A DNA stretch of 6,061 nucleotides, taken from assembly GCA_951800855.1 (NCBI GenBank), contig CATOLC010000052.1, positions 1 to 6,061 of the forward strand. Direction: 5' to 3'. The stretch is from an uncultured Ruminococcus sp. (lineage in GTDB: Bacteria > Bacillota > Clostridia > Oscillospirales > Acutalibacteraceae). The notes below the pieces were generated by a model. It had not been told where the DNA came from. It did no database searches and worked only from the letters and a program-made list of their open reading frames with translations. This document shows, one piece after another, positions 1 through 5,963 of the stretch (positions within the stretch are counted from its first letter, which is position 1; each line of letters begins with the position of its first letter). A program made the translations under genes and the position numbers.

Positions 1-1000
1 GCCGGTCAAACCTGCCTGGCCGCATTAAAGCAGGGTCTAGGATATCCGGTCGGTTTGTAGCTGCAATCATTATAACTCCTTCATTAGCGCCGAATCCGTC
101 CATCTCAACTAAAAGCTGATTCAAGGACTGTTCTCTTTCATCGTGACCTCCTCCAAGTCCAGTACCTCTTTGCCGACCAACGGCATCAATTTCGTCTATG
201 AACACTATACAAGGCGAATTTTTTTTAGCTTTTTCAAAAAGATCCCGTACCCGTGACGCTCCCACGCCCACGAACATCTCAACAAAATCTGAACCTGAAA
301 TGGAAAAAAATGGTACTCCTGCTTCCCCAGCCACTGCTCTTGCAAGTAAAGTTTTTCCTGTTCCTGGCGGACCTACCAGCAATACTCCTTTTGGAATTCG
401 TGCACCTAAAGCGTTATATTTTTTAGGACTTCTTAAAAAATCAACTATCTCAAACAGCTCTTCCTTTTCTTCATCTGCCCCAGCTACATCCTGGAACGTA
501 GTCTTTCTCTTTTCGTCTGCTATATCTTTTATCTTTGCCTTTCCAAAGCTAAATTGTTTACCTCCATCTCCCATTATGTTAAGCTTCCTTACAAATATCC
601 AAGAAAGCACTGATAATATCATAATTGGGAGCAGTACAAAAACAAATGTGCTCATAACCCATGAAGTGTCCGGTGACTTAGTTAAATTGTATACCATTGG
701 GTTGTCAGGATTTTGCTCATCATATTCAGCTATATAATCTTTAATATCTCCATATATAAGATTTACACTCGGGGCTGAATAATACATCACATGGCCATCC
801 TCAAGTTTTATTTCCATGTCCCCAGAGCTTAAATTCATGTTATACTGCATTACTTCATGGTTCTTAAACTTGTTTATTACCTCAGAATAATTATAGTTTT
901 TTTGCGGAAGAATACTATTTATCCCAGCTATTATTAAAATAAGCAAAATAGGTACTCCTAATGCTGCTATCATACTTTTCATCATTTTATTATTTTTCAA
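1..1000 (-). CDS. ftsH: ATP-dependent zinc metalloprotease FtsH, N-terminal 333 codons (cut by window edge)
   Basis: FtsH is a membrane-anchored hexameric AAA+ protease that extracts and degrades membrane and short-lived cytosolic proteins. Visible in order: a first membrane helix at about residues 10-31, an extracytoplasmic domain at about 32-112, a second membrane helix at about 114-137 (starting [12 protein letters not shown]), then the AAA+ domain opening with the [14 protein letters not shown] block. Walker A GPPGTGKT is at 210-217, Walker B FIDEID at 267-272, and the second region of homology runs from ATNRPD at 314 to RPGRFDR, with likely arginine fingers R327 and R330. The window ends there, so the rest of the AAA+ module and the HEXXH zinc protease domain are not seen; the whole protein should be about 600 residues. 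The start chosen is TTG at 1000, 11 nt after GAGGAG. An in-frame GTG at 1012 overlaps that site, and ATG at 985 is too far from it. No promoter or terminator is evident in the 46 bp after hpt, so co-transcription with hpt is likely. The family call is firm. Confidence 0.97.
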   Translation of the reverse strand, partial: MKNNKMMKSMIAALGVPILLILIIAGINSILPQKNYNYSEVINKFKNHEVMQYNMNLSSGDMEIKLEDGHVMYYSAPSVNLIYGDIKDYIAEYDEQNPDNPMVYNLTKSPDTSWVMSTFVFVLLPIMILSVLSWIFVRKLNIMGDGGKQFSFGKAKIKDIADEKRKTTFQDVAGADEEKEELFEIVDFLRSPKKYNALGARIPKGVLLVGPPGTGKTLLARAVAGEAGVPFFSISGSDFVEMFVGVGASRVRDLFEKAKKNSPCIVFIDEIDAVGRQRGTGLGGGHDEREQSLNQLLVEMDGFGANEGVIMIAATNRPDILDPALMRPGRFDR

Positions 1001-1011
1001 TCGTATATTCA

Positions 1012-1017
1012 CTCCTC
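1012..1017 (-). promoter_or_regulatory. ftsH ribosome binding site (GAGGAG) selecting a TTG start
   Basis: GAGGAG on the minus strand lies 11 nt before TTG at 1000. It overlaps the in-frame GTG at 1012-1010, so it cannot serve that codon. It is 26 nt from the first ATG at 985, which is too far. The TTG is therefore the best supported start, although the spacing is slightly long. Confidence 0.6.
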
Positions 1018-1046
1018 ATTCACTAATTGTCGAAACAACCTACAGT

Positions 1047-1583
1047 TTAACTATATACACTTTGCTTTAATATCCCTACAAACGGAAGATTTCTATATTC
1101 CTCTTTAAAATCGAGCCCATATCCTATTACAAATTCATCCGGAATCTGCATTCCTACATAGTCAGCCTCAATTGGAGATTTGCGTGACATAGGTTTATCC
1201 AAAAGAGTGCAAATTTTTATACTTTTAGGTTTCCTTGCACATAAAATTTTCTTTATATAACTAAGTGTTTGCCCGCTGTCCAAAATATCTTCTACAATTA
1301 AAAGGTCAAATCCTTCAAGCGGGATATCCAAATCCTTCAAGATTTTTACCACTCCACTGCTTTTTACCCCGCCGTGGTAGCTAGAAACAGCCATAAAATC
1401 TATCTGACATGGTACAGTCACTTGCCTTATTAAATCAGCCATAAAAACTACCGAGCCTTTAAGTATACTAATCATCAGAAGATTTTTATCTTTATAATCC
1501 TCGCTTATTTTCTTTCCTAAATCCTTTACTATATCTGAAAGCTTTCTTTCATCTATTAACACACTATCTATATCATTTAACAT
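1047..1583 (-). CDS. hpt: Hypoxanthine (guanine) phosphoribosyltransferase
   Basis: This cytosolic purine salvage enzyme transfers the phosphoribosyl group of PRPP to hypoxanthine or guanine, giving IMP or GMP. The 178 residues match the usual bacterial length of about 180. Visible motifs: the pyrophosphate-binding LKGS loop at 41-44, the flexible catalytic loop SSYHGG at 67-72, the PRPP signature VEDILDSGQTL at 97-107 (E98/D99 for the ribose, D102 aligning with the catalytic base), K130 in LLDKP for purine contact, and FVIGYGLDFKEEYRNLP at 151-167 carrying the metal-binding Asp (D158) and a conserved Arg (R164). ATG 1583 overlaps the tilS stop in a TAATG junction, with AGGA 6 nt upstream inside tilS, so translation is probably coupled. 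It lies between tilS and ftsH as in Bacillus. In Bacillus and Listeria a TilS-HprT complex has been reported to activate ftsH; whether that applies here is inference. Confidence 0.97.
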   Translation of the reverse strand: MLNDIDSVLIDERKLSDIVKDLGKKISEDYKDKNLLMISILKGSVVFMADLIRQVTVPCQIDFMAVSSYHGGVKSSGVVKILKDLDIPLEGFDLLIVEDILDSGQTLSYIKKILCARKPKSIKICTLLDKPMSRKSPIEADYVGMQIPDEFVIGYGLDFKEEYRNLPFVGILKQSVYS

Positions 1584-2971
1584 TAAAAATCCTGCCTTTC
1601 CGATATTATACCTATTGTTTCCGTAGTATATGTAACTTTATATTTGTCAGAAACACCTATTCCGTCTATCCAAATCAAATCGAAGAAGTTCGCTAAAATA
1701 GATAAATTATTCCTGGCGTTCAAAGGAATTCTAGTTTCATTGAATAATTTTTTTACCTTTTTAGTAACTCCCCTTTCCAAAGGAGAAAAAATATCTCCTG
1801 GACGCCTATTTCTAAAAATTAAGGAATCCTCGTTGATAATATCCATATTAATAGAATTTTTAAAAACGCCTTTATTATTTAACTTTAATTTAAAGAATTC
1901 TTTTGCCTTTACCACATCAATTATGAACGTTTTTTTTGCTTCTGTCAAGACATTTATCCTTTGCGCCCTCTGTTCCCATAAAAGATATTCTTTTTCTATC
2001 TCTTTTTTCCTGTCTTTATTAGTATTAATATTTATTTTTCCCTCTTTAATTTCGACTTTGTAGTCTTTATTCAGCGAAAAACAATTAATTTTTCCCTCTA
2101 AAAGCCTTCCAAAAAGTTCTATATCTTTGGCCTGGGGGGATTTTTTCCCAAACTCCCTTAAAATTTTTAAAATAATTCTATTCTTTACAGAACCAGGGAG
2201 ATTTTTTATTTTTTCGACCTCAAATCCATCGTTCTCTTTTATAGTGGCAAAAGTTTTTTCACAAATATCATTTAAATAAGCTGAATCTTCATTGATATTT
2301 ATTAAAAATCTTCCAAAAATATTATCAAAATTGCTGTTTATTTCCTTTAGTATAGGGATAACTTCTAACCTTAACTTATTTCTTGTGTAATCGCATTTAA
2401 AATTTGTACTATCCGTTACAAAATCAAGGTTATTTTCTTTGCAGTACTCTTCCACTTCATCCCTTGAAACTTCAATAAACGGACGAATAATTTCCCCTCT
2501 GGTACGAGGTATCCCGCATAAGCCATTAAGTCCGCATCCTCTTGTAAGATTTAAAAGTACAGTTTCTATGTTGTCTGAAAGCGTATGTGCTGTTGCTATT
2601 TTAAAGTTTTCACTCTTGCACAACTCACTAAAATAAGAATAACGAACATTTCTGCCACATTCTTCCAATCCAATTCCCATTTTTTTTGCAAGTTCGCCTA
2701 CATTCTCTCTCTTTACACAAAACTCTATTTCCCATTTTTCACAGATTTTCCTTACAAATTCCTCATCTCTGTCCGCTTCTTCCTCTCGGAGCCCATGATT
2801 TATATGTGCTGCAATTAATTTTATTTTGTTTTCATATTTTTCCCGGCAAACCTTTTTTAAAAAGTGTAAAAGTGCAACCGAGTCTGCCCCTCCCGAAACT
2901 CCTACAACGATTGATTTTACATCAGAGAGCATTTTAAACTTTTCTATTGTCTCATACGCTTTAAGGTGCAA
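1583..2971 (-). CDS. tilS: tRNA(Ile)-lysidine synthetase
   Basis: TilS uses ATP to attach lysine to C34 of tRNA-Ile(CAU), making lysidine, so that the tRNA reads AUA and is charged with isoleucine rather than methionine; it is normally essential. The protein has 462 residues, close to the roughly 470 of Bacillus TilS. N-terminal N-type ATP pyrophosphatase domain: PP-loop SGGADS at 26-31, AHINHGLR at 55-62, ATAHTLSDNIET at 126-137, RGCGLNGLCGIPR at 144-156, RPF at 163-165 and DSTN at 187-190. A helical middle region and a lysine-rich linker follow, then the C-terminal tRNA-binding domain with RNRRPGD at 387-393 and KKLFNETRIP at 407-416. The start is TTG, since the first in-frame ATG (residue 14) would remove conserved lead-in sequence and has no comparable ribosome site. 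The gene begins 11 bases inside the 3' end of dnaB and ends overlapping hpt, which implies one transcript with coupled translation. Confidence 0.97.
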   Translation of the reverse strand: MHLKAYETIEKFKMLSDVKSIVVGVSGGADSVALLHFLKKVCREKYENKIKLIAAHINHGLREEEADRDEEFVRKICEKWEIEFCVKRENVGELAKKMGIGLEECGRNVRYSYFSELCKSENFKIATAHTLSDNIETVLLNLTRGCGLNGLCGIPRTRGEIIRPFIEVSRDEVEEYCKENNLDFVTDSTNFKCDYTRNKLRLEVIPILKEINSNFDNIFGRFLININEDSAYLNDICEKTFATIKENDGFEVEKIKNLPGSVKNRIILKILREFGKKSPQAKDIELFGRLLEGKINCFSLNKDYKVEIKEGKININTNKDRKKEIEKEYLLWEQRAQRINVLTEAKKTFIIDVVKAKEFFKLKLNNKGVFKNSINMDIINEDSLIFRNRRPGDIFSPLERGVTKKVKKLFNETRIPLNARNNLSILANFFDLIWIDGIGVSDKYKVTYTTETIGIISERQDF

Positions 2972-4325
2972 CTCTATTAACCTCCATTGATGTAAATTTC
3001 ATAAATTCACCCTGCCAATGAAGCTGGACAGAACGAGTTTCACCGTGCCGGTTCTTCGCAACTATACATTCCCCACTGTTTTGATTGGGTTGTTCTTCAT
3101 TTGTTCCCGAAGAATAGTAGCCTTCTCTGTAAAGGAACAGAACCATATCTGCATCCTGTTCAATAGAACCCGAATCCCTTAAATCCGACAAAAGAGGACG
3201 GTGGTCAGTTCTTTGTTCGCTTGCTCTTGATAGCTGTGATAAAGTAATTACCGGAACATCCAGTTCCTTTGCCATAATCTTAAGGCTTCTTGTGATTTCA
3301 GATATTTCCTGCACACGGTTGCTTATTTTTTTAGTGCCAGCCATCAACTGAAGATAATCTATAATTACCAAATCAACTGTGCTGAGTCTTCTGAGTTTTG
3401 CTTTCATCTCTGGTATTGTAATTCCCGGCGTATCATCCACATATATCTCAGCCTTAGATAAAATATCTCCTGCTTCGATTAACCTTATCCATTCTTCATT
3501 GCTAAGGTTTCCAGTTCTTAAGTTTTGCCCTTTAACCATACCTTCTATAGATATTAATCTAGAGACAATCTGTTCTTTAGTCATCTCCAAAGAAAAAAAC
3601 GCAACTTTTAAATCTTCTTTTACTGCAACATTTATTGCAATGTTAAGAGCAAAGCTTGTTTTACCCATTCCCGGACGGGCTGCAAGTAAAATCAGGTCAG
3701 ATTTATTCATCCCCATAATTACTTTGTCCAAATCTCCTATTCCCGTAGGAACACCCGAATATTTTTTGGCATCCTTTGAGTTTAGCGTATCCAAACGGTC
3801 GAATTCCCTGACCACTATTTCATTCACCCGTCTGAGTCCAGTAACATTTTTCCCACGTCGTATATCAAAAATTTTCTGTTCTGCCGAATTTAATATATCA
3901 TCAGCTTCGCTTTCTCCCGAAGAGGCGTCTTCCATTATTTCTTTCGCAGCCAAAATCAAGGTGCGCAGGTTATATTTATCTTTTACAATATGAGCATATG
4001 TTTCTGCATTTGAAACCGAAGGTACAATTTGCGCAAGCTGCAAAAGATAAGATTTACATGAGCTTTCATCCCATTTTTCAAAATTCATTTCCTCAAGAAC
4101 CGTTATATAGTCTATATTAGTTCCAGAAATAAACATTCCAAGCATTACATCGTAAATAAGCTTGTGGTTGGGTATGTAAAAATAAGATGGTGATTTTATA
4201 ATTTCCGCAATTTTATCCATACAAGTTGAATCTATTAACACTGCACCCAAAACAGACTGTTCAGCTTCCAGACTATGCGGAAGGCTAGCTCCATCATATT
4301 CAGAAAGTAATGTTCTATCATTCAT
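2961..4325 (-). CDS. dnaB: Replicative DNA helicase (DnaB family; DnaC in Bacillus naming)
   Basis: This hexameric 5'-3' helicase unwinds the chromosome at the replication fork and contacts primase through its N-terminal domain. The 454 residues are the standard Firmicute length. The N-terminal domain carries PHSLEAEQSVLGA at 16-28. After a linker at about 155-185 comes the RecA-like C-terminal domain, opening GVPTGIGDLD (191-200). Walker A ARPGMGKT is at 216-223, SLEM at 245-248, Walker B VIIDYLQL at 320-327, the SQLSR motif at 363-367, DLRDSGSIEQDAD at 381-393 and the C-terminal AKNRHGETR at 423-431. No intein or insertion is present. ATG 4325 has AAGGA 9 nt upstream. The stop lies inside tilS (11 shared bases). 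Upstream there is only a 61-bp gap to tdk and no convincing promoter, so transcription may enter from tdk. A dnaB copy inside a housekeeping cluster, with full-length motifs, is more likely chromosomal than phage-derived. Confidence 0.97.
   Translation of the reverse strand: MNDRTLLSEYDGASLPHSLEAEQSVLGAVLIDSTCMDKIAEIIKSPSYFYIPNHKLIYDVMLGMFISGTNIDYITVLEEMNFEKWDESSCKSYLLQLAQIVPSVSNAETYAHIVKDKYNLRTLILAAKEIMEDASSGESEADDILNSAEQKIFDIRRGKNVTGLRRVNEIVVREFDRLDTLNSKDAKKYSGVPTGIGDLDKVIMGMNKSDLILLAARPGMGKTSFALNIAINVAVKEDLKVAFFSLEMTKEQIVSRLISIEGMVKGQNLRTGNLSNEEWIRLIEAGDILSKAEIYVDDTPGITIPEMKAKLRRLSTVDLVIIDYLQLMAGTKKISNRVQEISEITRSLKIMAKELDVPVITLSQLSRASEQRTDHRPLLSDLRDSGSIEQDADMVLFLYREGYYSSGTNEEQPNQNSGECIVAKNRHGETRSVQLHWQGEFMKFTSMEVNRVAP
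2981..2985 (-). promoter_or_regulatory. tilS ribosome binding site (GGAGG) inside the dnaB 3' end
   Basis: GGAGG on the minus strand stands 9 nt before the TTG at 2971, an ideal distance, and lies within the last codons of dnaB. It decides the TTG start of tilS. The nearby ATG that precedes GGAGG belongs to the dnaB frame. Confidence 0.8.
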
Positions 4326-4369
4326 CTTAATTCTTCCTTACCTTTTATAGTCAAATACCTTAAAAGGAA

Positions 4370-4396
4370 TAAACTTTAAATTAAATTTATAGTTTA
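4370..4396 (-). terminator. AT-rich hairpin across the tdk stop codon; possible weak terminator or mRNA 3' structure
   Basis: A 27-nt inverted repeat: TAAACT pairs with AGTTTA, then one A-A mismatch, then TAAAT pairs with ATTTA around a 3-nt loop. The tdk TAA lies inside it. On the minus strand it is followed by TTCCTTTT, a modest U-rich run. Eleven pairs form but only one is G-C, so it should be weak. It may reduce rather than block read-through from tdk to dnaB. Confidence 0.3.
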
Positions 4397-4947
4397 CCTG
4401 ATTTCCAGCATTGGTGGCAAAGCGTGGTATATTTATCTTCACCGCCAATATCTATCGGATTGCCTTCATATATTATATTTTTACCCGAATATCTTGCATT
4501 CATAACAGCTTTTCTTCCACATTTTGCACACATAGAAGGTATTTCCCTTATTGTATCAGCCAATTCTAGGAGTCTCCGGCTCCCCACAAAAAGATGCCCC
4601 GTATAGTCACTCCTAAGCCCATAACACATAACCATTGTCCCTTGGTCCGTAAATTTCCTGAGTTCATCGATTTGAGCTTCGGTAAAAAACTGGGCCTCAT
4701 CAGCAACTATTATTTCAAAACTATTATCTCGCCCGATAACATCTTCTATCTTCTCATTGTCCCCCACTAAAAAAGCCTCACTGGAAAGCCCTGCACGGGA
4801 CTTTACAGTTGTTTTGCCATATCTGGTATCTATACTTGGCTTTAGCAGTGCTACCGTTCTGCCATTTTCCTCAAAATTAAACTTTTTCATCAAAGCATTT
4901 GCTGTCTTACTAGAGCTCATCACTCCATAATAAAAATAAAGCTTCAC
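4387..4947 (-). CDS. tdk: Thymidine kinase, type II (TK1-like)
   Basis: This cytosolic salvage enzyme phosphorylates thymidine to dTMP with ATP. From the GTG start it has 186 residues, usual for type II bacterial enzymes. Numbering from that start: LYFYYG then P-loop GVMSSSKT at 8-15, KPSIDTRYG at 36-44, the Walker B/catalytic block VADEAQFF at 81-88 (E84 the expected base), YGLRSDYTGHLF at 109-120 followed by GSRRLLELAD (122-131), and two zinc-binding cysteine pairs, CAKC at 140-143 and CHQC at 177-180. The P-loop has Ser where the canonical GKS/T glycine is expected, while all other key residues are intact, so I regard the enzyme as active. Start choice: GAGGA touches ATG 4953 with a 1-nt gap, but sits 6 nt before GTG 4947. 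The GTG form also begins M-x-LYFYY much like E. coli Tdk. ATG 4953 would add two residues. dnaB follows after 61 bp. Confidence 0.95.
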   Translation of the reverse strand: MKLYFYYGVMSSSKTANALMKKFNFEENGRTVALLKPSIDTRYGKTTVKSRAGLSSEAFLVGDNEKIEDVIGRDNSFEIIVADEAQFFTEAQIDELRKFTDQGTMVMCYGLRSDYTGHLFVGSRRLLELADTIREIPSMCAKCGRKAVMNARYSGKNIIYEGNPIDIGGEDKYTTLCHQCWKSGKL

Positions 4948-4953
4948 GTTCAT

Positions 4954-4958
4954 TCCTC
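4954..4958 (-). promoter_or_regulatory. tdk ribosome binding site (GAGGA) favouring the GTG start
   Basis: GAGGA directly abuts the in-frame ATG at 4953, too close for initiation, and is 6 nt from the in-frame GTG at 4947. The spacing favours GTG, moving the start two codons inward. Confidence 0.6.
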
Positions 4959-4981
4959 ATAAATAAAATTTATTTTTACTA

Positions 4982-5010
4982 ATTTTACTATAAAACAAAA
5001 TAAACCACAA
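4982..5010 (-). promoter_or_regulatory. Candidate sigma-A promoter for tdk, overlapping the upstream terminator
   Basis: On the minus strand TTGTGG (5010-5005, 3 of 6 matches to TTGACA), a 17-bp spacer, then TAAAAT (4987-4982, 5 of 6 matches to TATAAT). Initiation would fall near 4975, leaving a leader of about 28 nt with the GAGGA site. The -35 element sits in the 3' arm of the terminator stem. In AT-rich DNA such matches arise by chance, so this is tentative, but a promoter is expected here because the preceding unit terminates. Confidence 0.4.
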
Positions 5011-5028
5011 GCACTTATTCTTGCGGTT
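4990..5028 (-). terminator. Rho-independent terminator after the cysteine peptidase gene
   Basis: On the minus strand AACCGCAAG (5028-5020) pairs over 9 bp, including one G-U, with CTTGTGGTT (5011-5003) around an 8-nt loop. TATTTTGTTTTA follows directly, 9 T in 12. The opposite strand has no T-run after the stem, so it acts on minus-strand transcripts. It ends the peptidase transcript about 40 nt past its stop and separates that unit from tdk. Confidence 0.8.
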
Positions 5029-5039
5029 CATAGTTTCCC

Positions 5040-5064
5040 TAGTTAATTATTCTTTTATTAACTA
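5040..5064 (-). repeat. 8-bp inverted repeat just after the peptidase stop codon
   Basis: TAGTTAAT at 5040-5047 is the perfect reverse complement of ATTAACTA at 5057-5064, with a 9-nt loop. It begins 3 nt after the TAA of the peptidase gene and precedes the true terminator. It has no T-run of its own and only one G-C pair. It could be an mRNA 3' structure or a protein-binding dyad. No known operator was recognised. Confidence 0.35.
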
Positions 5065-5066
5065 TT

Positions 5067-5897
5067 TTAAGCATAGATTACATCCATAATTCGGCAAGTT
5101 TCTATATGACCTGTGTGTTTGCCATCAGGTTGAATCGTACCTATTTCTTGACTACACGTGGGCAACATATCGAAAATTTGTTCTGCACTCATATTAACGA
5201 CTTTGCCCTTCAAAGAATCATACACTTCAAAATTCCCATTCCCACAGTCCTTACAAATTACCATCCAATGGCCAGAATCAGATTTTCTCATTTGCCCTGT
5301 AGCAATTTTATTGTGTAATTTCTCACAATCCAGCTTCCCAAGTGACGGCTGTATTAATACATATTTGCCATCTTTCAGTTCTCCAGAAAGTGTATTTTTC
5401 ACATCATCTACAGTTTTGATGTCCGTTATTGTTTTACCTTCTGAAGCCAGTTGCATTGTTTTTAACATAGTTTTAATTTGTTCAGAGTCACCGAAAGACC
5501 ATCTATCGCATCGCATTTCATTATCTACAATATTTTTAAAATATCCGTCTTCTAAAGTTACATTGTCCCCCTTACCTCTTAAACAGGCAACAAACGCAGC
5601 GGCATAAGCCCAACAATCACTTTTTTGCTGTCTGTAAAGCTTTATTTTTCTGCCGTTTATGGTATAAGTACCAGATGGCGTTAAATTTTTAGAGGAATTA
5701 TTATCTAAATTGGGGATATTATTGTTATCTTTTTTTAAATATTTATCATTTTTTAATTGCGGAGCAAAAGATGATGCGCTGAAATCATTTTCCGATGATT
5801 TATGTTTATGTTTATAAAGATAGGTTCCAATCCCTATAGTCGCAGCAGCTGCTACTGTTCCCGATAATATTGTGCTCGCTAGTGCAATCTTCGTCAT
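5067..5897 (-). CDS. Putative membrane-linked papain/C39-like cysteine peptidase, family not recognised
   Basis: I do not recognise the specific family of this 276-residue protein. Residues 4-28 are one hydrophobic segment rich in Ala/Thr/Gly/Ile, ending at YKHKHK (28-33). This could be a membrane anchor or an uncleaved signal; a signal peptidase site in the VAAAA run (15-19) is also possible. Residues 34-75 are a low-complexity Ser/Asn/Asp/Lys linker. The domain from about 76 has QQKSDCWAYA (90-99), matching the Q-x(n)-C-W nucleophile motif of papain-fold peptidases (C95 the candidate nucleophile, Q90/Q91 the oxyanion-hole candidates). SGHWMVI (208-214) supplies H210 and FEVYDS (223-228) supplies D227. 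The His-Asp gap of 17 resembles papain-like and C39/C70 families. There are eight cysteines, including CKDC at 215-218. ATG 5897 has AAGGAG 8 nt upstream, a strong site. A ComEC-like hydrolase gene lies just upstream and a terminator follows. Peptidase fold is fairly likely; substrate, location and role are unknown. Confidence 0.7.
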   Translation of the reverse strand: MTKIALASTILSGTVAAAATIGIGTYLYKHKHKSSENDFSASSFAPQLKNDKYLKKDNNNIPNLDNNSSKNLTPSGTYTINGRKIKLYRQQKSDCWAYAAAFVACLRGKGDNVTLEDGYFKNIVDNEMRCDRWSFGDSEQIKTMLKTMQLASEGKTITDIKTVDDVKNTLSGELKDGKYVLIQPSLGKLDCEKLHNKIATGQMRKSDSGHWMVICKDCGNGNFEVYDSLKGKVVNMSAEQIFDMLPTCSQEIGTIQPDGKHTGHIETCRIMDVIYA

Positions 5898-5905
5898 AAA
5901 AAATT

Positions 5906-5911
5906 CTCCTT
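5906..5911 (-). promoter_or_regulatory. Strong ribosome binding site (AAGGAG) of the peptidase gene
   Basis: AAGGAG on the minus strand lies 8 nt before ATG 5897, the best ribosome site in the window. It fixes the start so that the hydrophobic N-terminal segment is included in the protein. Confidence 0.85.
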
Positions 5912-5920
5912 TTACATTTT

Positions 5921-5944
5921 AGTTATATTTTTAGTTATATTTTA
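5921..5944 (-). repeat. Two tandem 12-bp repeats (AAATATAACT core)
   Basis: On the minus strand TAAAATATAACT (5944-5933) is followed directly by AAAAATATAACT (5932-5921), identical at 11 of 12 positions. The first copy starts with the TAA stop of the upstream gene. Each copy contains TATAAC, a good -10-like hexamer, so the duplication may provide alternative -10 elements or a repeated operator for the peptidase gene. A chance duplication in AT-rich DNA is also possible. Confidence 0.6.
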
Positions 5945-5963
5945 AGCAGCAGGCCTTTCACAA
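5934..5963 (-). promoter_or_regulatory. Candidate promoter for the peptidase gene
   Basis: On the minus strand TTGTGA (5963-5958, 4 of 6 matches to the -35 consensus), an 18-bp spacer, and TATAAC (5939-5934, 5 of 6 to the -10 consensus). The -35 lies inside the end of the upstream coding region, and initiation would fall near 5927, in the second tandem repeat. The peptidase could therefore be expressed alone as well as from upstream, since no terminator separates the two genes. Confidence 0.4.

Noticed and set aside
198..737. A 179-codon open frame on the plus strand
   Set aside because: It lies entirely antisense to the strongly supported ftsH coding region, resembles no known protein, and has no ribosome site. 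Plus-strand frames over tilS, dnaB, tdk and the peptidase gene were rejected for the same reason.
1001..1046. Short hairpin (TTGT-TTCG-ACAA) between hpt and ftsH as a terminator or operator
   Set aside because: The core stem has only four or five weak pairs and no T-run after it, and it does not match a recognised operator. Read-through from hpt to ftsH is more likely.
2961..4325. dnaB as a phage or plasmid helicase copy, or one interrupted by an intein
   Set aside because: The protein is full length at 454 residues with uninterrupted Walker A and B motifs, and it overlaps tilS in a housekeeping cluster. No phage genes are nearby.
4326..4356. TATAAA before dnaB as a -10 element
   Set aside because: No acceptable -35 lies 16-18 bp upstream, and initiation from it would leave a leader too short to hold the ribosome site comfortably.
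4957..5031. A 24-codon minus-strand frame between the peptidase gene and tdk as a real small protein
   Set aside because: It runs straight through the terminator hairpin, its ribosome site is poor, and its composition simply reflects AT-rich DNA. It is kept only as part of a low-interest finding.
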